Positions 7,990 through 15,646 of a DNA stretch of 41,553 bases are shown here, one piece after another. The first letter of the stretch is position 1, and every line of letters begins with the position of its first letter. The notes beneath the pieces are model-generated. The model was not told the DNA's origin, searched no databases, and was given only the letters and a program-made list of their open reading frames with translations. Source of the stretch: Flavobacteriales bacterium (GTDB taxonomy: Bacteria; Bacteroidota; Bacteroidia; Flavobacteriales; Flavobacteriaceae); the NCBI GenBank assembly GCA_027061855.1, contig JAMOVT010000051.1, forward strand, positions 1 through 41,553. Reading direction: 5' to 3'. A program made the position numbers and the translations under genes.

Positions 7990-8178
7990 TTATTTAATTT
8001 CTTTATGTAAAGTATATCTTCTAAGTATAGGATTATACTTTCTGAGTTCTAATCGTCCGGGTGTGTTTTTTCGATTTTTAGTAGTAATATATCGAGAAGT
8101 TCCCGGCATTCCGCTTTCTTTGTGTTCTGTGCATTCTAGGATTACTTGCACTCTGTTTCCTTTTGATTTCTTTGCCAT
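7990..8178 (-). CDS. rpmG: 50S ribosomal protein L33
   Basis: The 62-residue basic protein has the L33 pattern: [16 protein letters not shown], then [23 protein letters not shown]. It holds a single cysteine rather than the paired CxxC motifs of the zinc-binding form, so it is the zinc-independent type. It sits 11 bases after rpmB and 8 bases before the DUF4295 gene in one operon, the usual order in Flavobacteriia. Confidence 0.96.
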   Translation of the reverse strand: MAKKSKGNRVQVILECTEHKESGMPGTSRYITTKNRKNTPGRLELRKYNPILRRYTLHKEIK

Positions 8179-8189
8179 TGTGCTCTAAT

Positions 8190-8435
8190 TTATACGTTTC
8201 TAGTTAAATAACCTTTGGCTTTTGCTTCTTTAATAGCGGCCAAAACTCCTTTCTTATCAATGATTTTCAAACCGGCTTTGGATACCTTTAAGGTTACCCA
8301 ACGGTCTTCTTCAGGGATATAAAACTTCTTCTTGAAAAGGTTTACATCAAACCTTCTTTTGGTTTTATTGTGCGCATGAGAAACATTATTTCCCATCATC
8401 ACCTTCTTTCCTGTTATTTCGCAAACTCTCGACAT
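8190..8435 (-). CDS. rpmB: 50S ribosomal protein L28
   Basis: The 81-residue protein starts [20 protein letters not shown] and continues [18 protein letters not shown], a clear L28. The N-terminus has one cysteine and no CxxC zinc motif, so it is the zinc-independent form. It is the first gene of the rpmB-rpmG-DUF4295 operon and has the cleanest consensus promoter in this part of the window directly upstream (8471-8501). No Shine-Dalgarno sequence precedes the ATG, as is normal in this phylum. Confidence 0.97.
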   Translation of the reverse strand: MSRVCEITGKKVMMGNNVSHAHNKTKRRFDVNLFKKKFYIPEEDRWVTLKVSKAGLKIIDKKGVLAAIKEAKAKGYLTRNV

Positions 8436-8470
8436 CTTACTTGATTTTTTAACTAATTCAAAATTGAGTG

Positions 8471-8501
8471 CAAATTTACAAATTATTTTTTAATAGACAA
8501 A
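8471..8501 (-). promoter_or_regulatory. Bacteroidota sigma-A promoter of the rpmB operon
   Basis: On the minus strand TTTG (8498-8501), a 19-base spacer and TAAATTTG (8471-8478) match the -33/-7 consensus exactly. The rpmB ATG is 36 bases downstream. The rest of the 272-base gap (8436-8707) is AT-rich, with no gene I can support. Confidence 0.8.
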
Positions 8502-8680
8502 GACTCACTAAGTTTTTTATCTTGAAAAAGTTATTAACAATTTTGATAATTTTATTTCCGGATGCAAAATTAATTATTTTGGTTTTATTTTTGCAGGAAA
8601 AAGAAAACAAAAAAATTATTACCCAACACAATAAATGAACGAAAAAAACATTTTACATTAGATAAAAAAACATTTCATTT

Positions 8681-8688
8681 TATTTTTG
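8681..8688 (+). promoter_or_regulatory. Predicted -7 element of the secreted-protein gene
   Basis: TATTTTTG matches TAnnTTTG and lies 19 bases before the ATG at 8708. No clear -33 TTG was found. A second TATTTTTG at 8586-8593 could be an upstream alternative start. Confidence 0.5.
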
Positions 8689-8707
8689 TATTTTTACATT
8701 ATTGTTT

Positions 8708-9295
8708 ATGAAATTTATGCAACGATTATTTTTACTATTTTTTCTCTTGGTATACGTAATTCCTGCCATAGGGCAGACCGGAAAGGCACCGGTTGACGTA
8801 TACCTCAAACAGGGAAAAGACAGTGTATATATAAACAATCGGACCATCAAAATAGACCGTAAACCATTTACATTAATCTTTGTGTATAATGAACCTGAAA
8901 AATACCCGGGTGTATTTGTCAATACCTCTTTAACCAAAGATTATTACAAACTCAGTTCGTCCGAAACCATTCCCGATCTTCATTACTTACCACAAAAAGT
9001 ATATTCCGAAAATAAATTTAATCCCAACAAAGAATTGAAAGTAAACAATGAGTTTTTTCAATATTTCGGCTACAATCCAAAGGCAAATTGGAACAAGTTT
9101 GATCGTGTAATCAAAAAAAACGGAAAAATAATCGCATATAGAAAGGTAAACAATTTTACAGTGGTAGATGATAATGTCAATTTCCCGGTGGATAAAATGA
9201 AGTATACATTATATCTTACTTATGTAGTAATAAAGAAACGGAATTCCTTTGCCAATCAGGAAGTTTATCGAGCCAATACCAAACTAAAATTTTAA
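8708..9295 (+). CDS. Secreted protein of unknown function
   Basis: I do not recognise this family. From ATG at 8708 it has 195 residues; a TTG two codons upstream is less likely. A signal peptide covers about residues 1-20, with probable cleavage after AIGQ. The mature part is rich in Lys, Asn and aromatic residues, with no cysteine and no further membrane segment. It contains segments such as KNGKIIAYRKVNNFTVVDD, suggesting a beta-rich periplasmic or outer-membrane-associated protein. A consensus -7 element precedes it. Its last 12 bases overlap the end of the convergent DUF2797 gene. Confidence 0.75.
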   Translation: MKFMQRLFLLFFLLVYVIPAIGQTGKAPVDVYLKQGKDSVYINNRTIKIDRKPFTLIFVYNEPEKYPGVFVNTSLTKDYYKLSSSETIPDLHYLPQKVYSENKFNPNKELKVNNEFFQYFGYNPKANWNKFDRVIKKNGKIIAYRKVNNFTVVDDNVNFPVDKMKYTLYLTYVVIKKRNSFANQEVYRANTKLKF

Positions 9296-10075
9296 ACTTA
9301 CCACATAACCGGAGTGATTTCTTATATTGAATACATTTCCGTCTTCAAAAATCAAATATTGCCCTTTGATACCCGCTAATTTTTTCTTGAAACGGGGTGT
9401 TTTTTCCAAATTGATACTTTTTATTTTTTCAGGGTATTGCAAAACAGGATATTCTATTTTGACAGGTTCGGTTTCTTCAATCCAATATTTTTTATAATCT
9501 TCCGGAATTTGTTTTTTTATCATTTCACGGGATTCTAGCAAATCTTTTTCGGTTGTAACTCCTTTTAACATCTTTTGCCAGCCTGTTTTATCGGTAAGGT
9601 ATTGTTTTAAAAAAACTTCTATTTGTCCCGCAATGAACCGGTTGGGGGTTTCAAAAATCACCATGGCTTCATCAGCCCCTTGATCGATCCAGCGAGTGGG
9701 TATTTGTGAATGCCTGGTTACACCTACTTTAATATCACTGGTTTTTGCCAAATACACAAAATGCGGTTGTAATTGCACCTCTTTTTCAAATTCGAGATTG
9801 CGGTGTTCTATACCGAGATGCGCTTTGCTCAATTCGGGTTTCATCACCCATTCGCCGGTGTGCGGACTTTCAAAATAGCATTTTTTACATAAACCCTGGG
9901 CAAAAATCGGAAGGTCTTCTCCACAACTCAGGCATTCGTATTTTTTGAATTCTATTTCCAATTCATTGCCAATCAATTGATTAAGGATAATGAAGTCTTC
10001 GCCCATGTCCAAATAGTATTTGACAGGCTGATATAGCTCCACTTCCATTCTCTTTAAAACGCTTTGGTATTCCAT
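9284..10075 (-). CDS. DUF2797 family zinc-ribbon protein
   Basis: From ATG at 10075 the protein has 263 residues. It carries a four-cysteine zinc-binding element, CLSC (48-51) and CKKC (63-66), followed by the DUF2797 core HFVYLAKTSDIKVGVTRHSQ and TRWIDQGADEAMVI. That core resembles the beginning of a GIY-YIG nuclease fold, which is suggestive but not shown. I rejected a longer start at 10135 because it would run through the start region of the divergent GH3 gene. The function of the family is unknown. The end overlaps the secreted-protein gene by 12 bases. Confidence 0.85.
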   Translation of the reverse strand: MEYQSVLKRMEVELYQPVKYYLDMGEDFIILNQLIGNELEIEFKKYECLSCGEDLPIFAQGLCKKCYFESPHTGEWVMKPELSKAHLGIEHRNLEFEKEVQLQPHFVYLAKTSDIKVGVTRHSQIPTRWIDQGADEAMVIFETPNRFIAGQIEVFLKQYLTDKTGWQKMLKGVTTEKDLLESREMIKKQIPEDYKKYWIEETEPVKIEYPVLQYPEKIKSINLEKTPRFKKKLAGIKGQYLIFEDGNVFNIRNHSGYVVSLKF

Positions 10076-10115
10076 AAAAAAATAGTATTTTCGAGAGTTA
10101 AAGATAGAGAAAATT

Positions 10116-11633
10116 ATGCAAACGGGCTTCATCAATTCCTTGGCTTCATGGTGGTTTAAAAAAAGACTTTCCGATCTGGATATTTTCCTTAAAAATCCTT
10201 TTGATACCCAAAAATCTCAATTGAATTTTTTACTGAACCGGGCAAAAAATACTGATTTCGGAAAACAACACCGTTTTTCTCAAATTACTGATTATAATAG
10301 TTTTACCCGTTATGTGCCATTGAGTGATTATGAGTCTTTATATCCTTATATCCGGCAAATGATGCAAGGAAAAAAGGATGTATTATGGCCCGGTAAAATC
10401 AAATGGTTTGCCAAATCCAGCGGAACAACTTCGGCAAAGAGTAAATTTATTCCCGTATCGGAAGAAGCCTTGGAGTCCAATCATTTTCAAGGAGCGCGAG
10501 ATGTCGTAGCCTATTATTTGGCCAACTACCCTCAATCCAAATTGCTTAAAGGAAAGACACTAAAATTGGGAGGAAGTAAGCAATTGCTAAAAATAAAAGA
10601 TGCTTATGTAGGAGACCTGTCTGCCATCATGATTGATAATATGCCTTTTTGGTCCAATATGGTAACCGTTCCCGAGAAAAAAACAGCTTTATTGCCCGAT
10701 TGGGAGGTGAAACTGGATAAGATTATACAAGAAGCCTTAAAGAATAAGCTAACGGGTTTAGCCGGTGTGCCTTCCTGGATGATGATGCTTCTCAAAGAGA
10801 TTTTAAAAAAGACGGGTAAAAATAATATTTTGGAAGTATGGCCCGACATAGAAGTCTTTTTTCACGGGGGCGTGAGTTTTACTCCTTATAAAGAGGAATA
10901 TGAAAAACTATTTCCTTCGAAAGATTTTCATTATATGGAAATTTATAATGCTTCCGAAGGTTTTTTTGCATTGCAAGATCTAAAAACAGCAGGCGAATTG
11001 CTTTTGATGTTGGATTATGGTGTATTCTATGAATTTATTCCGGTGAAAGAATTCAAAGGAAAAAAATCAACGGCATACATTCCTCTTTCCGAAGTGAAAA
11101 CCGGAGTGAATTATGCCATGGTAATTTCTACCAATTCCGGATTATGGCGGTATATTATCGGTGATACGGTAGAATTTACTTCCATTAAGCCCTACCGGAT
11201 TAAAATAACCGGTCGAACCAAACATTTTATCAATGTTTTCGGAGAAGAAGTGGTAATAGAAAACACCGACCGGGCGATAGAAAAAGCAGCTCGTGAAACG
11301 GGAGCCAGCATTGTGGAATATACGGTAGCTCCCGTTTTTATGGGAACCGATAAAAAAGGATCGCATGAATGGATGATTGAATTTGATACTCCTCCGGAAA
11401 ATTTCGAACGTTTTAAAAAATTGTTGGATTCCCATCTTCAAGAACTTAACTCCGATTATGAAGCCAAGCGATATAGAGATTTGACCTTAGGATTTCCCGT
11501 GATTCACCGGGCAAAAAAAGGTTTGTTTTATAAATGGCTCAAATCCAAAGGGAAATTGGGTGGGCAAAACAAAGTACCCCGCCTGTCCAATTCAAGAGAA
11601 TATATGGAAGAACTATTGGCTTTAAATGCGTAA
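10116..11633 (+). CDS. GH3 auxin-responsive promoter family protein (acyl-adenylate-forming)
   Basis: The 505-residue protein belongs to the GH3 branch of the ANL superfamily, known in plants for joining amino acids to jasmonate or auxin through an adenylate. ATP-binding motif I is SSGTTSAKSK at 101-110, motif II is YNASEGFF around 277-284 and motif III is LWRYIIGDTVEF. The C-terminal cap has the conserved lysine-rich end GKLGGQNKVPRL. Bacteroidota homologues are widespread but their substrate is unknown. It is divergent from DUF2797, with 40 bases between starts, and its stop lies 4 bases from that of the convergent exonuclease gene. Confidence 0.92.
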   Translation: MQTGFINSLASWWFKKRLSDLDIFLKNPFDTQKSQLNFLLNRAKNTDFGKQHRFSQITDYNSFTRYVPLSDYESLYPYIRQMMQGKKDVLWPGKIKWFAKSSGTTSAKSKFIPVSEEALESNHFQGARDVVAYYLANYPQSKLLKGKTLKLGGSKQLLKIKDAYVGDLSAIMIDNMPFWSNMVTVPEKKTALLPDWEVKLDKIIQEALKNKLTGLAGVPSWMMMLLKEILKKTGKNNILEVWPDIEVFFHGGVSFTPYKEEYEKLFPSKDFHYMEIYNASEGFFALQDLKTAGELLLMLDYGVFYEFIPVKEFKGKKSTAYIPLSEVKTGVNYAMVISTNSGLWRYIIGDTVEFTSIKPYRIKITGRTKHFINVFGEEVVIENTDRAIEKAARETGASIVEYTVAPVFMGTDKKGSHEWMIEFDTPPENFERFKKLLDSHLQELNSDYEAKRYRDLTLGFPVIHRAKKGLFYKWLKSKGKLGGQNKVPRLSNSREYMEELLALNA

Positions 11634-11637
11634 TAAA

Positions 11638-12351
11638 TTATTTTACACGAATAATTTTATCATCGGTTAATAATTCTTTCCCGCTAAACCGGAGCATAAT
11701 TTGGGCTATGGCAATCACATCCCGCTCACAATATTCCTTGATGCGTTCCAAATCCTTTTCTTCATAATAAATACGTGCCACATCTTTTCCTTCAATATCG
11801 GTTTTAGGAGAGGGAATGCCCAAAATATGGGTCAATAAATCCAGTGAAGTATAATGTTTGTAATCGCCGAATTTCCACATTTCCATCGTATCACAAAAAG
11901 GGGTTTCCCAAGGTTTTTTTCCGAAAACCTGTAATTGTTTGGGAAGGGGAATTCCGTTGATCAGCATACGCCGGGCGATATAGGGAAAATCAAATTCTTT
12001 TCCGTTATGCGCACAGAGTTTTAAATCTTTACGTTGAAAATAATTGGAGTTGAGTAATTCTGCAAAGTCCGATAATAATTTTTTTTCGTCGTGTCCATGA
12101 AAAGATTTGATTCTGAATTCACCGTTTTTGACAAAAAAACCGGTCGAAATCACAATAATTTTTCCGAATTCGGCCCAAATTCCCGCTTGGTGATATAATT
12201 CTTCGGCGGTATTTTCTTCATTGAGGCGGTATTTGACTTTTTTCTCAAAGAGTTTTTTTTCTTTTTCGCTTAGATTTTCAAACTCATAGACAGCCGGGAC
12301 GGTTTCGATATCTAAAAATAAATAGCGGGTAAGATTTTCATTTTCGAGCAT
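11638..12351 (-). CDS. Predicted 3'-5' exonuclease, PolB-like
   Basis: The 237-residue protein has the DEDDy exonuclease signature: FLDIETVPA with Asp14 and Glu16 (Exo I), HNGKEFDFPYIARR with Asp121 (Exo II), and YCERDVIA with Tyr207 and Asp211 (Exo III). This is the stand-alone family resembling the proofreading domain of family B DNA polymerases (DNA_pol_B_exo2). It probably degrades single-stranded DNA 3' ends or trims RNA; no polymerase domain is attached. It is monocistronic between a convergent GH3 gene and a divergent membrane-protein gene. Confidence 0.92.
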   Translation of the reverse strand: MLENENLTRYLFLDIETVPAVYEFENLSEKEKKLFEKKVKYRLNEENTAEELYHQAGIWAEFGKIIVISTGFFVKNGEFRIKSFHGHDEKKLLSDFAELLNSNYFQRKDLKLCAHNGKEFDFPYIARRMLINGIPLPKQLQVFGKKPWETPFCDTMEMWKFGDYKHYTSLDLLTHILGIPSPKTDIEGKDVARIYYEEKDLERIKEYCERDVIAIAQIMLRFSGKELLTDDKIIRVK

Positions 12352-12380
12352 AATTTCAGGAGTTTGGTTTATAAAAGCGA

Positions 12381-12407
12381 TTTGTGATAGTAAATATACT
12401 ATTTTTG
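12381..12407 (+). promoter_or_regulatory. Predicted promoter of the membrane protein-gldA operon
   Basis: TTTG (12381-12384) and TATTTTTG (12400-12407) match the consensus elements, although the 15-base spacer is shorter than usual. The ATG follows 16 bases later. Confidence 0.5.
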
Positions 12408-12423
12408 TGATAAATTTTTATAA

Positions 12424-12720
12424 ATGGATAATTTAACTTTTGCTTTTTTTGTGTTCTTAATTGCTTTCCCTTTTGGTTTTTGGAGGGCACGCACAAAATT
12501 TCGTAGCCGCGATTGGATGCTCGCTGTCCATATTCCCGTAATTTTTATAATTTTACTTCGTATTTATAATAAATTGCATTATCATATCGGTTTTTCATGG
12601 ATATCGGTTTTATATAATATTGTGGCTTTTTTCAGTGCACAATATTTGGCAGGTTTGATTTATAAGTACTATATAAAAAAGAAAAAAAGTGGACGGAATT
12701 ACTCTTCAACAGGTCAATAA
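12424..12720 (+). CDS. Small membrane protein of unknown function, co-transcribed with gldA
   Basis: The 98-residue protein has hydrophobic helices at about 4-20, 31-47 and 59-80, and ends in a basic tail (KYYIKKKKSGR). I do not recognise the family. It has its own consensus -7 element and its last 32 bases overlap the start of gldA in another frame, so the two are almost certainly translated from one message. A role linked to the GldA transporter is possible but only inferred from position. Confidence 0.8.
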   Translation: MDNLTFAFFVFLIAFPFGFWRARTKFRSRDWMLAVHIPVIFIILLRIYNKLHYHIGFSWISVLYNIVAFFSAQYLAGLIYKYYIKKKKSGRNYSSTGQ

Positions 12721-13588
12721 AAAGTTTGGAAACCAACAGGTTCTCAAAGATATTAACATATCTCTTCCCACCGGTCAGATTACCGGACTGTTAGGTCCAA
12801 ACGGAGCGGGAAAATCTACCTTGATGAAGATCATCACAGGTTTTATTCCGGCAGACAGCGGTGAAGTAAAAGTCCAGGGAATTCCGGTAGATAAACTACC
12901 GATGGAAACCAAAAGTAAAATCGGTTATTTACCTGAGCATAACCCTTTATATACGGAAATGTACGTACGGGAATACCTGTCTTTTGTAGCGGGAATTTTT
13001 TCTCTACCCGACACGCGAATTGAAGAAGTAATTAAAGAGACCGGGCTTATGCCTGAGGCACATAAAAAAATCCAAGAATTATCAAAAGGATACCGGCAAC
13101 GTGTAGGTCTGGCAGCTGCCATTATTCATGATCCTGAAATATTGATTCTGGATGAACCTACTACGGGTTTAGACCCAAATCAGTTGGTGGAAATAAGGGA
13201 ATTAATAAAGAAATTGGGAAAAGAAAAAACCATTTTGCTCTCTACCCATATCATGCAGGAAGTAGAGCAAATGGCTGAACGTGTGTTGATTATCAATAAA
13301 GGGGAAATTGTCGCAGACAAAAAATTAAAAGAATTGCAAACCGGCCAACAACAAATTATAGAAGTGGAATTTGACTTGAAAATCGAAAAGGAATTTTTCA
13401 ACGAGTTGCCTCATCTTGACAGAGTTGAAAATCTGATGGATAGTATTTGGTGTTTTGCTTTCAATACTTCGGAAGATATGCGTCCCCTACTATTTGATTT
13501 TGCCAGTAAGAACGGTTTGAAAATTTTGGATATGCATAAAAAAAATCGAAATTTGGAACAGCTTTTCAAAGAGATTACTCAAAAATAA
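12689..13588 (+). CDS. gldA: Gliding motility-associated ABC transporter ATP-binding subunit GldA
   Basis: The 299-residue ATPase has Walker A GPNGAGKST (36-44), signature LSKGYRQRVGLA, Walker B ILILDEPTTGLDP, and the H-loop STHIMQEVEQMAERV. The stretches IGYLPEHNPLYTEMYVREYL and LDPNQLVEIRELIKKLGKEK are very close to GldA of Flavobacterium johnsoniae, which with GldF and GldG forms a transporter needed for gliding. As in that species, gldFG are not adjacent. Translation starts with GTG at 12689, inside the end of the upstream gene. Its presence suggests gliding ability but does not prove it. Confidence 0.9.
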   Translation: MDGITLQQVNKKFGNQQVLKDINISLPTGQITGLLGPNGAGKSTLMKIITGFIPADSGEVKVQGIPVDKLPMETKSKIGYLPEHNPLYTEMYVREYLSFVAGIFSLPDTRIEEVIKETGLMPEAHKKIQELSKGYRQRVGLAAAIIHDPEILILDEPTTGLDPNQLVEIRELIKKLGKEKTILLSTHIMQEVEQMAERVLIINKGEIVADKKLKELQTGQQQIIEVEFDLKIEKEFFNELPHLDRVENLMDSIWCFAFNTSEDMRPLLFDFASKNGLKILDMHKKNRNLEQLFKEITQK

Positions 13589-13682
13589 ACTGTTTTTTAC
13601 CAATACCTATATATTGTAAACCTTTATTTGTACTTGTTTTATTTTGAAGGGAGAATAAGGGAGAGGATAATGTAATTACCAT

Positions 13683-13710
13683 AAAAAAAGCCGGAGAAAA
13701 ATTCCGGCTT
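13683..13710 (-). terminator. Rho-independent terminator after DUF2892
   Basis: AAGCCGGA (13688-13695) pairs with TCCGGCTT (13703-13710) and on the minus strand is followed by seven T. It lies 12 bases past the DUF2892 stop. The rest of the gap back to gldA (13589-13682) shows nothing. Confidence 0.8.
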
Positions 13711-13722
13711 GTCAACAGGTTG

Positions 13723-13932
13723 TTATTTTTTGGGTTTGTTGGTGTTGATTCCTAACAGAGAATATATCGGGCAATAATTCAAAAGTGAAGTAAGTGCCAA
13801 TATAAAAGCGATGATCAACCAAACAATATCCATAGTAGTATTGCCTTCACCTCCTTTGTAAATAAAAAGGAAAATTACAACGGCTAGTATTAACCGGATT
13901 AGTTTATCGAGATTTCCTACGTTTTTTTTCAT
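13723..13932 (-). CDS. DUF2892 small membrane protein
   Basis: From ATG at 13932 the protein has 69 residues: MKKNVGNLDKLIRLILA, a first helix, a short loop, a second helix, and then NYCPIYSLLGINT. This is the DUF2892 (YgaP-like transmembrane) family, in which the conserved NYCP-Y-LLG motif follows the second helix. I chose the internal ATG because a longer version starting at 13992 would overlap the upstream gene and does not fit the family. No rhodanese domain is attached. Its function is unknown. Confidence 0.88.
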   Translation of the reverse strand: MKKNVGNLDKLIRLILAVVIFLFIYKGGEGNTTMDIVWLIIAFILALTSLLNYCPIYSLLGINTNKPKK

Positions 13933-13978
13933 AGTATAAATTTTTTGGGATTTTTGATTATGAAATATACGATAAAAT

Positions 13979-15634
13979 TTAACGAATGTCAAATTTATAC
14001 AAAACTCCGCCCATAATTTGCATTTTTTCTACCGGATAGCCCGAATATATTTCATATGATTTATTGAGTAAGTTATTTCCTTTAATGAAAGCAGAAAATT
14101 CTTTATTTACTTGATAGTGAATGCCTAAATTCAAGTCTGTATAAGAGGACAAAGTTGTATAGTCTCCCGGTCTACTACCTACATTAAATAAAGCCATATC
14201 CATTGATAATTTTTCAGACGGTCTGAAAAACAGAATGGTCTTTACTTTATAATCGGGTAAAAAGTAAGCTTTGGTTAAATTTTCGGGATTGTTTTGATCA
14301 TATTCAAAGTCCAATTTGAAATCGAGTTTATTTCCGATGCCTATATTGACAGCCGATGCAAAATAGGATTGAGTCAAGTCATCATAGAAAATTCCATAAG
14401 GCAGATTTGCCGGGCTATATAAAGCGGTAAAAAAAGCATAATTGTTATATTTTTTATATCCCATACGCAATTCATAGCTAAATGAGGAAGAAAAATTTCC
14501 TTTGATTCCTCCATAAAGATCTATGGGTTTTAACATAGGTTTCATTTCCTGAGGAATTAAATAGGGATTTTGATTTTGAAGGTTTTTAAAAGAATTTTGA
14601 TATAAATCTCCCTCAAATCCGGCAAAAATATTGAGTGTTTCATAGATAAGGCTTAGGTTTAAACGTAAATCTGGCAAGATTTGTAATTTATTATAATCCT
14701 CATGATTTTGATAGTAGACTTTTGCGCCGATATTGGCTTCCAAATTATCGGAAGTATAGGTAAAGGCGGGTATAATACCCAAATCAAAATTAGTATAAGT
14801 AAATTTTTCCGTTTTATCGGTAAAAGGTATTTTTATATTACCGGCTACTAAATCGGACTTTACTTGATTTTTCAGTTCGATATCTCCAATGGGAATGGTA
14901 AAATGCGAAAGAAATTGAATAGTATTTTCCGTATTATTATCAGGATCCCAGAAGCTTGTAAAATCAAAACTTGTTTCCTTTAAAAGGGATTCTTTTATTT
15001 TTCCGTCAAGTGAAAGATGGAAAAAATTATTCTTTCTTAAGTCATCGTAATTTAAATATGAAACCAATGGGACAGGTTGTGGGTTAATAAACGGGCTGAT
15101 ATTTAAGTAATTGATTTTCCCTTCATAACCCATATCGATAAACCATTTGCTTTTATCATTTTTGTAATTAAAAAGGACATTGGCTTGAGTGGTATATGCA
15201 GGGTTCAATAAGTCATCTCCTTTTTTTCCTTGTGTAGAAAAATGATTGAAAAAGAAACCTGTTTGTAATCGTTCGGTTACTTTGTAATCTAAAAAAGCTT
15301 GTGTCCACAAATGCATATAATTGCCGACTCCCATCAAAGCATAACTGCCCGGGAATTCTTGGTAATTTCCTTTGAATTGAAATTCGCTCATGCTTCCTTT
15401 TTCCGGTTCAAAAGTAGAAGCTACCGGAACCGAACGAATAGAGATTTCGACAGGAATCTTCTTCTCAATTACCTGAATGGAATCGGGGTTTACCGTTAAT
15501 TTAAAGGCGTCTTGCACTTCCGGATTAAAGGATTTTGTCACTTCAATGACTTCTGTTTTTACGGTATCATCTTTTTGTTGTGCAAATAGATTCAGACTGA
15601 AAAGCAATAATATATAGAGGGATAATTTTTTCAT
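13979..15634 (-). CDS. TonB-dependent receptor-like outer-membrane beta-barrel protein
   Basis: The 551-residue protein has a signal peptide (cleavage near residue 19 after LFAQ), a short periplasmic N-terminus containing VIEVTKSFNPEVQDAFKL, and then amphipathic beta-strands to the C-terminal phenylalanine-rich end (GGVLYKFDIR). The segment NVGSRPGDYTTLSSYTDLNLG and the NNLLNKSYEIYSGYP motif resemble the last strands of TonB-dependent receptors. It is too short for a full receptor and I see no plug domain. It starts 12 bases after the giant TPR gene, a pairing common in Flavobacteriia, so the two probably work together in the envelope. No ligand can be inferred. Confidence 0.8.
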   Translation of the reverse strand: MKKLSLYILLLFSLNLFAQQKDDTVKTEVIEVTKSFNPEVQDAFKLTVNPDSIQVIEKKIPVEISIRSVPVASTFEPEKGSMSEFQFKGNYQEFPGSYALMGVGNYMHLWTQAFLDYKVTERLQTGFFFNHFSTQGKKGDDLLNPAYTTQANVLFNYKNDKSKWFIDMGYEGKINYLNISPFINPQPVPLVSYLNYDDLRKNNFFHLSLDGKIKESLLKETSFDFTSFWDPDNNTENTIQFLSHFTIPIGDIELKNQVKSDLVAGNIKIPFTDKTEKFTYTNFDLGIIPAFTYTSDNLEANIGAKVYYQNHEDYNKLQILPDLRLNLSLIYETLNIFAGFEGDLYQNSFKNLQNQNPYLIPQEMKPMLKPIDLYGGIKGNFSSSFSYELRMGYKKYNNYAFFTALYSPANLPYGIFYDDLTQSYFASAVNIGIGNKLDFKLDFEYDQNNPENLTKAYFLPDYKVKTILFFRPSEKLSMDMALFNVGSRPGDYTTLSSYTDLNLGIHYQVNKEFSAFIKGNNLLNKSYEIYSGYPVEKMQIMGGVLYKFDIR

Positions 15635-15646
15635 TTTTCTTCTTTT

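Noticed and set aside
8635-8661. Eight-codon mini-ORF (MNEKNILH) after a TATTTTTG element, a possible leader peptide
   Set aside because: No repeated regulatory codons, no attenuator hairpin after it, and a separate -7 element (8681-8688) lies between it and the next gene.
10076-10135. N-terminal extension of the DUF2797 protein to ATG 10135
   Set aside because: It would overlap the start of the divergent GH3 gene and adds residues not fitting the family; ATG 10075 suits better.
13933-13992. Upstream start (13992) for DUF2892
   Set aside because: It overlaps the end of the barrel gene and does not match the family N-terminus.
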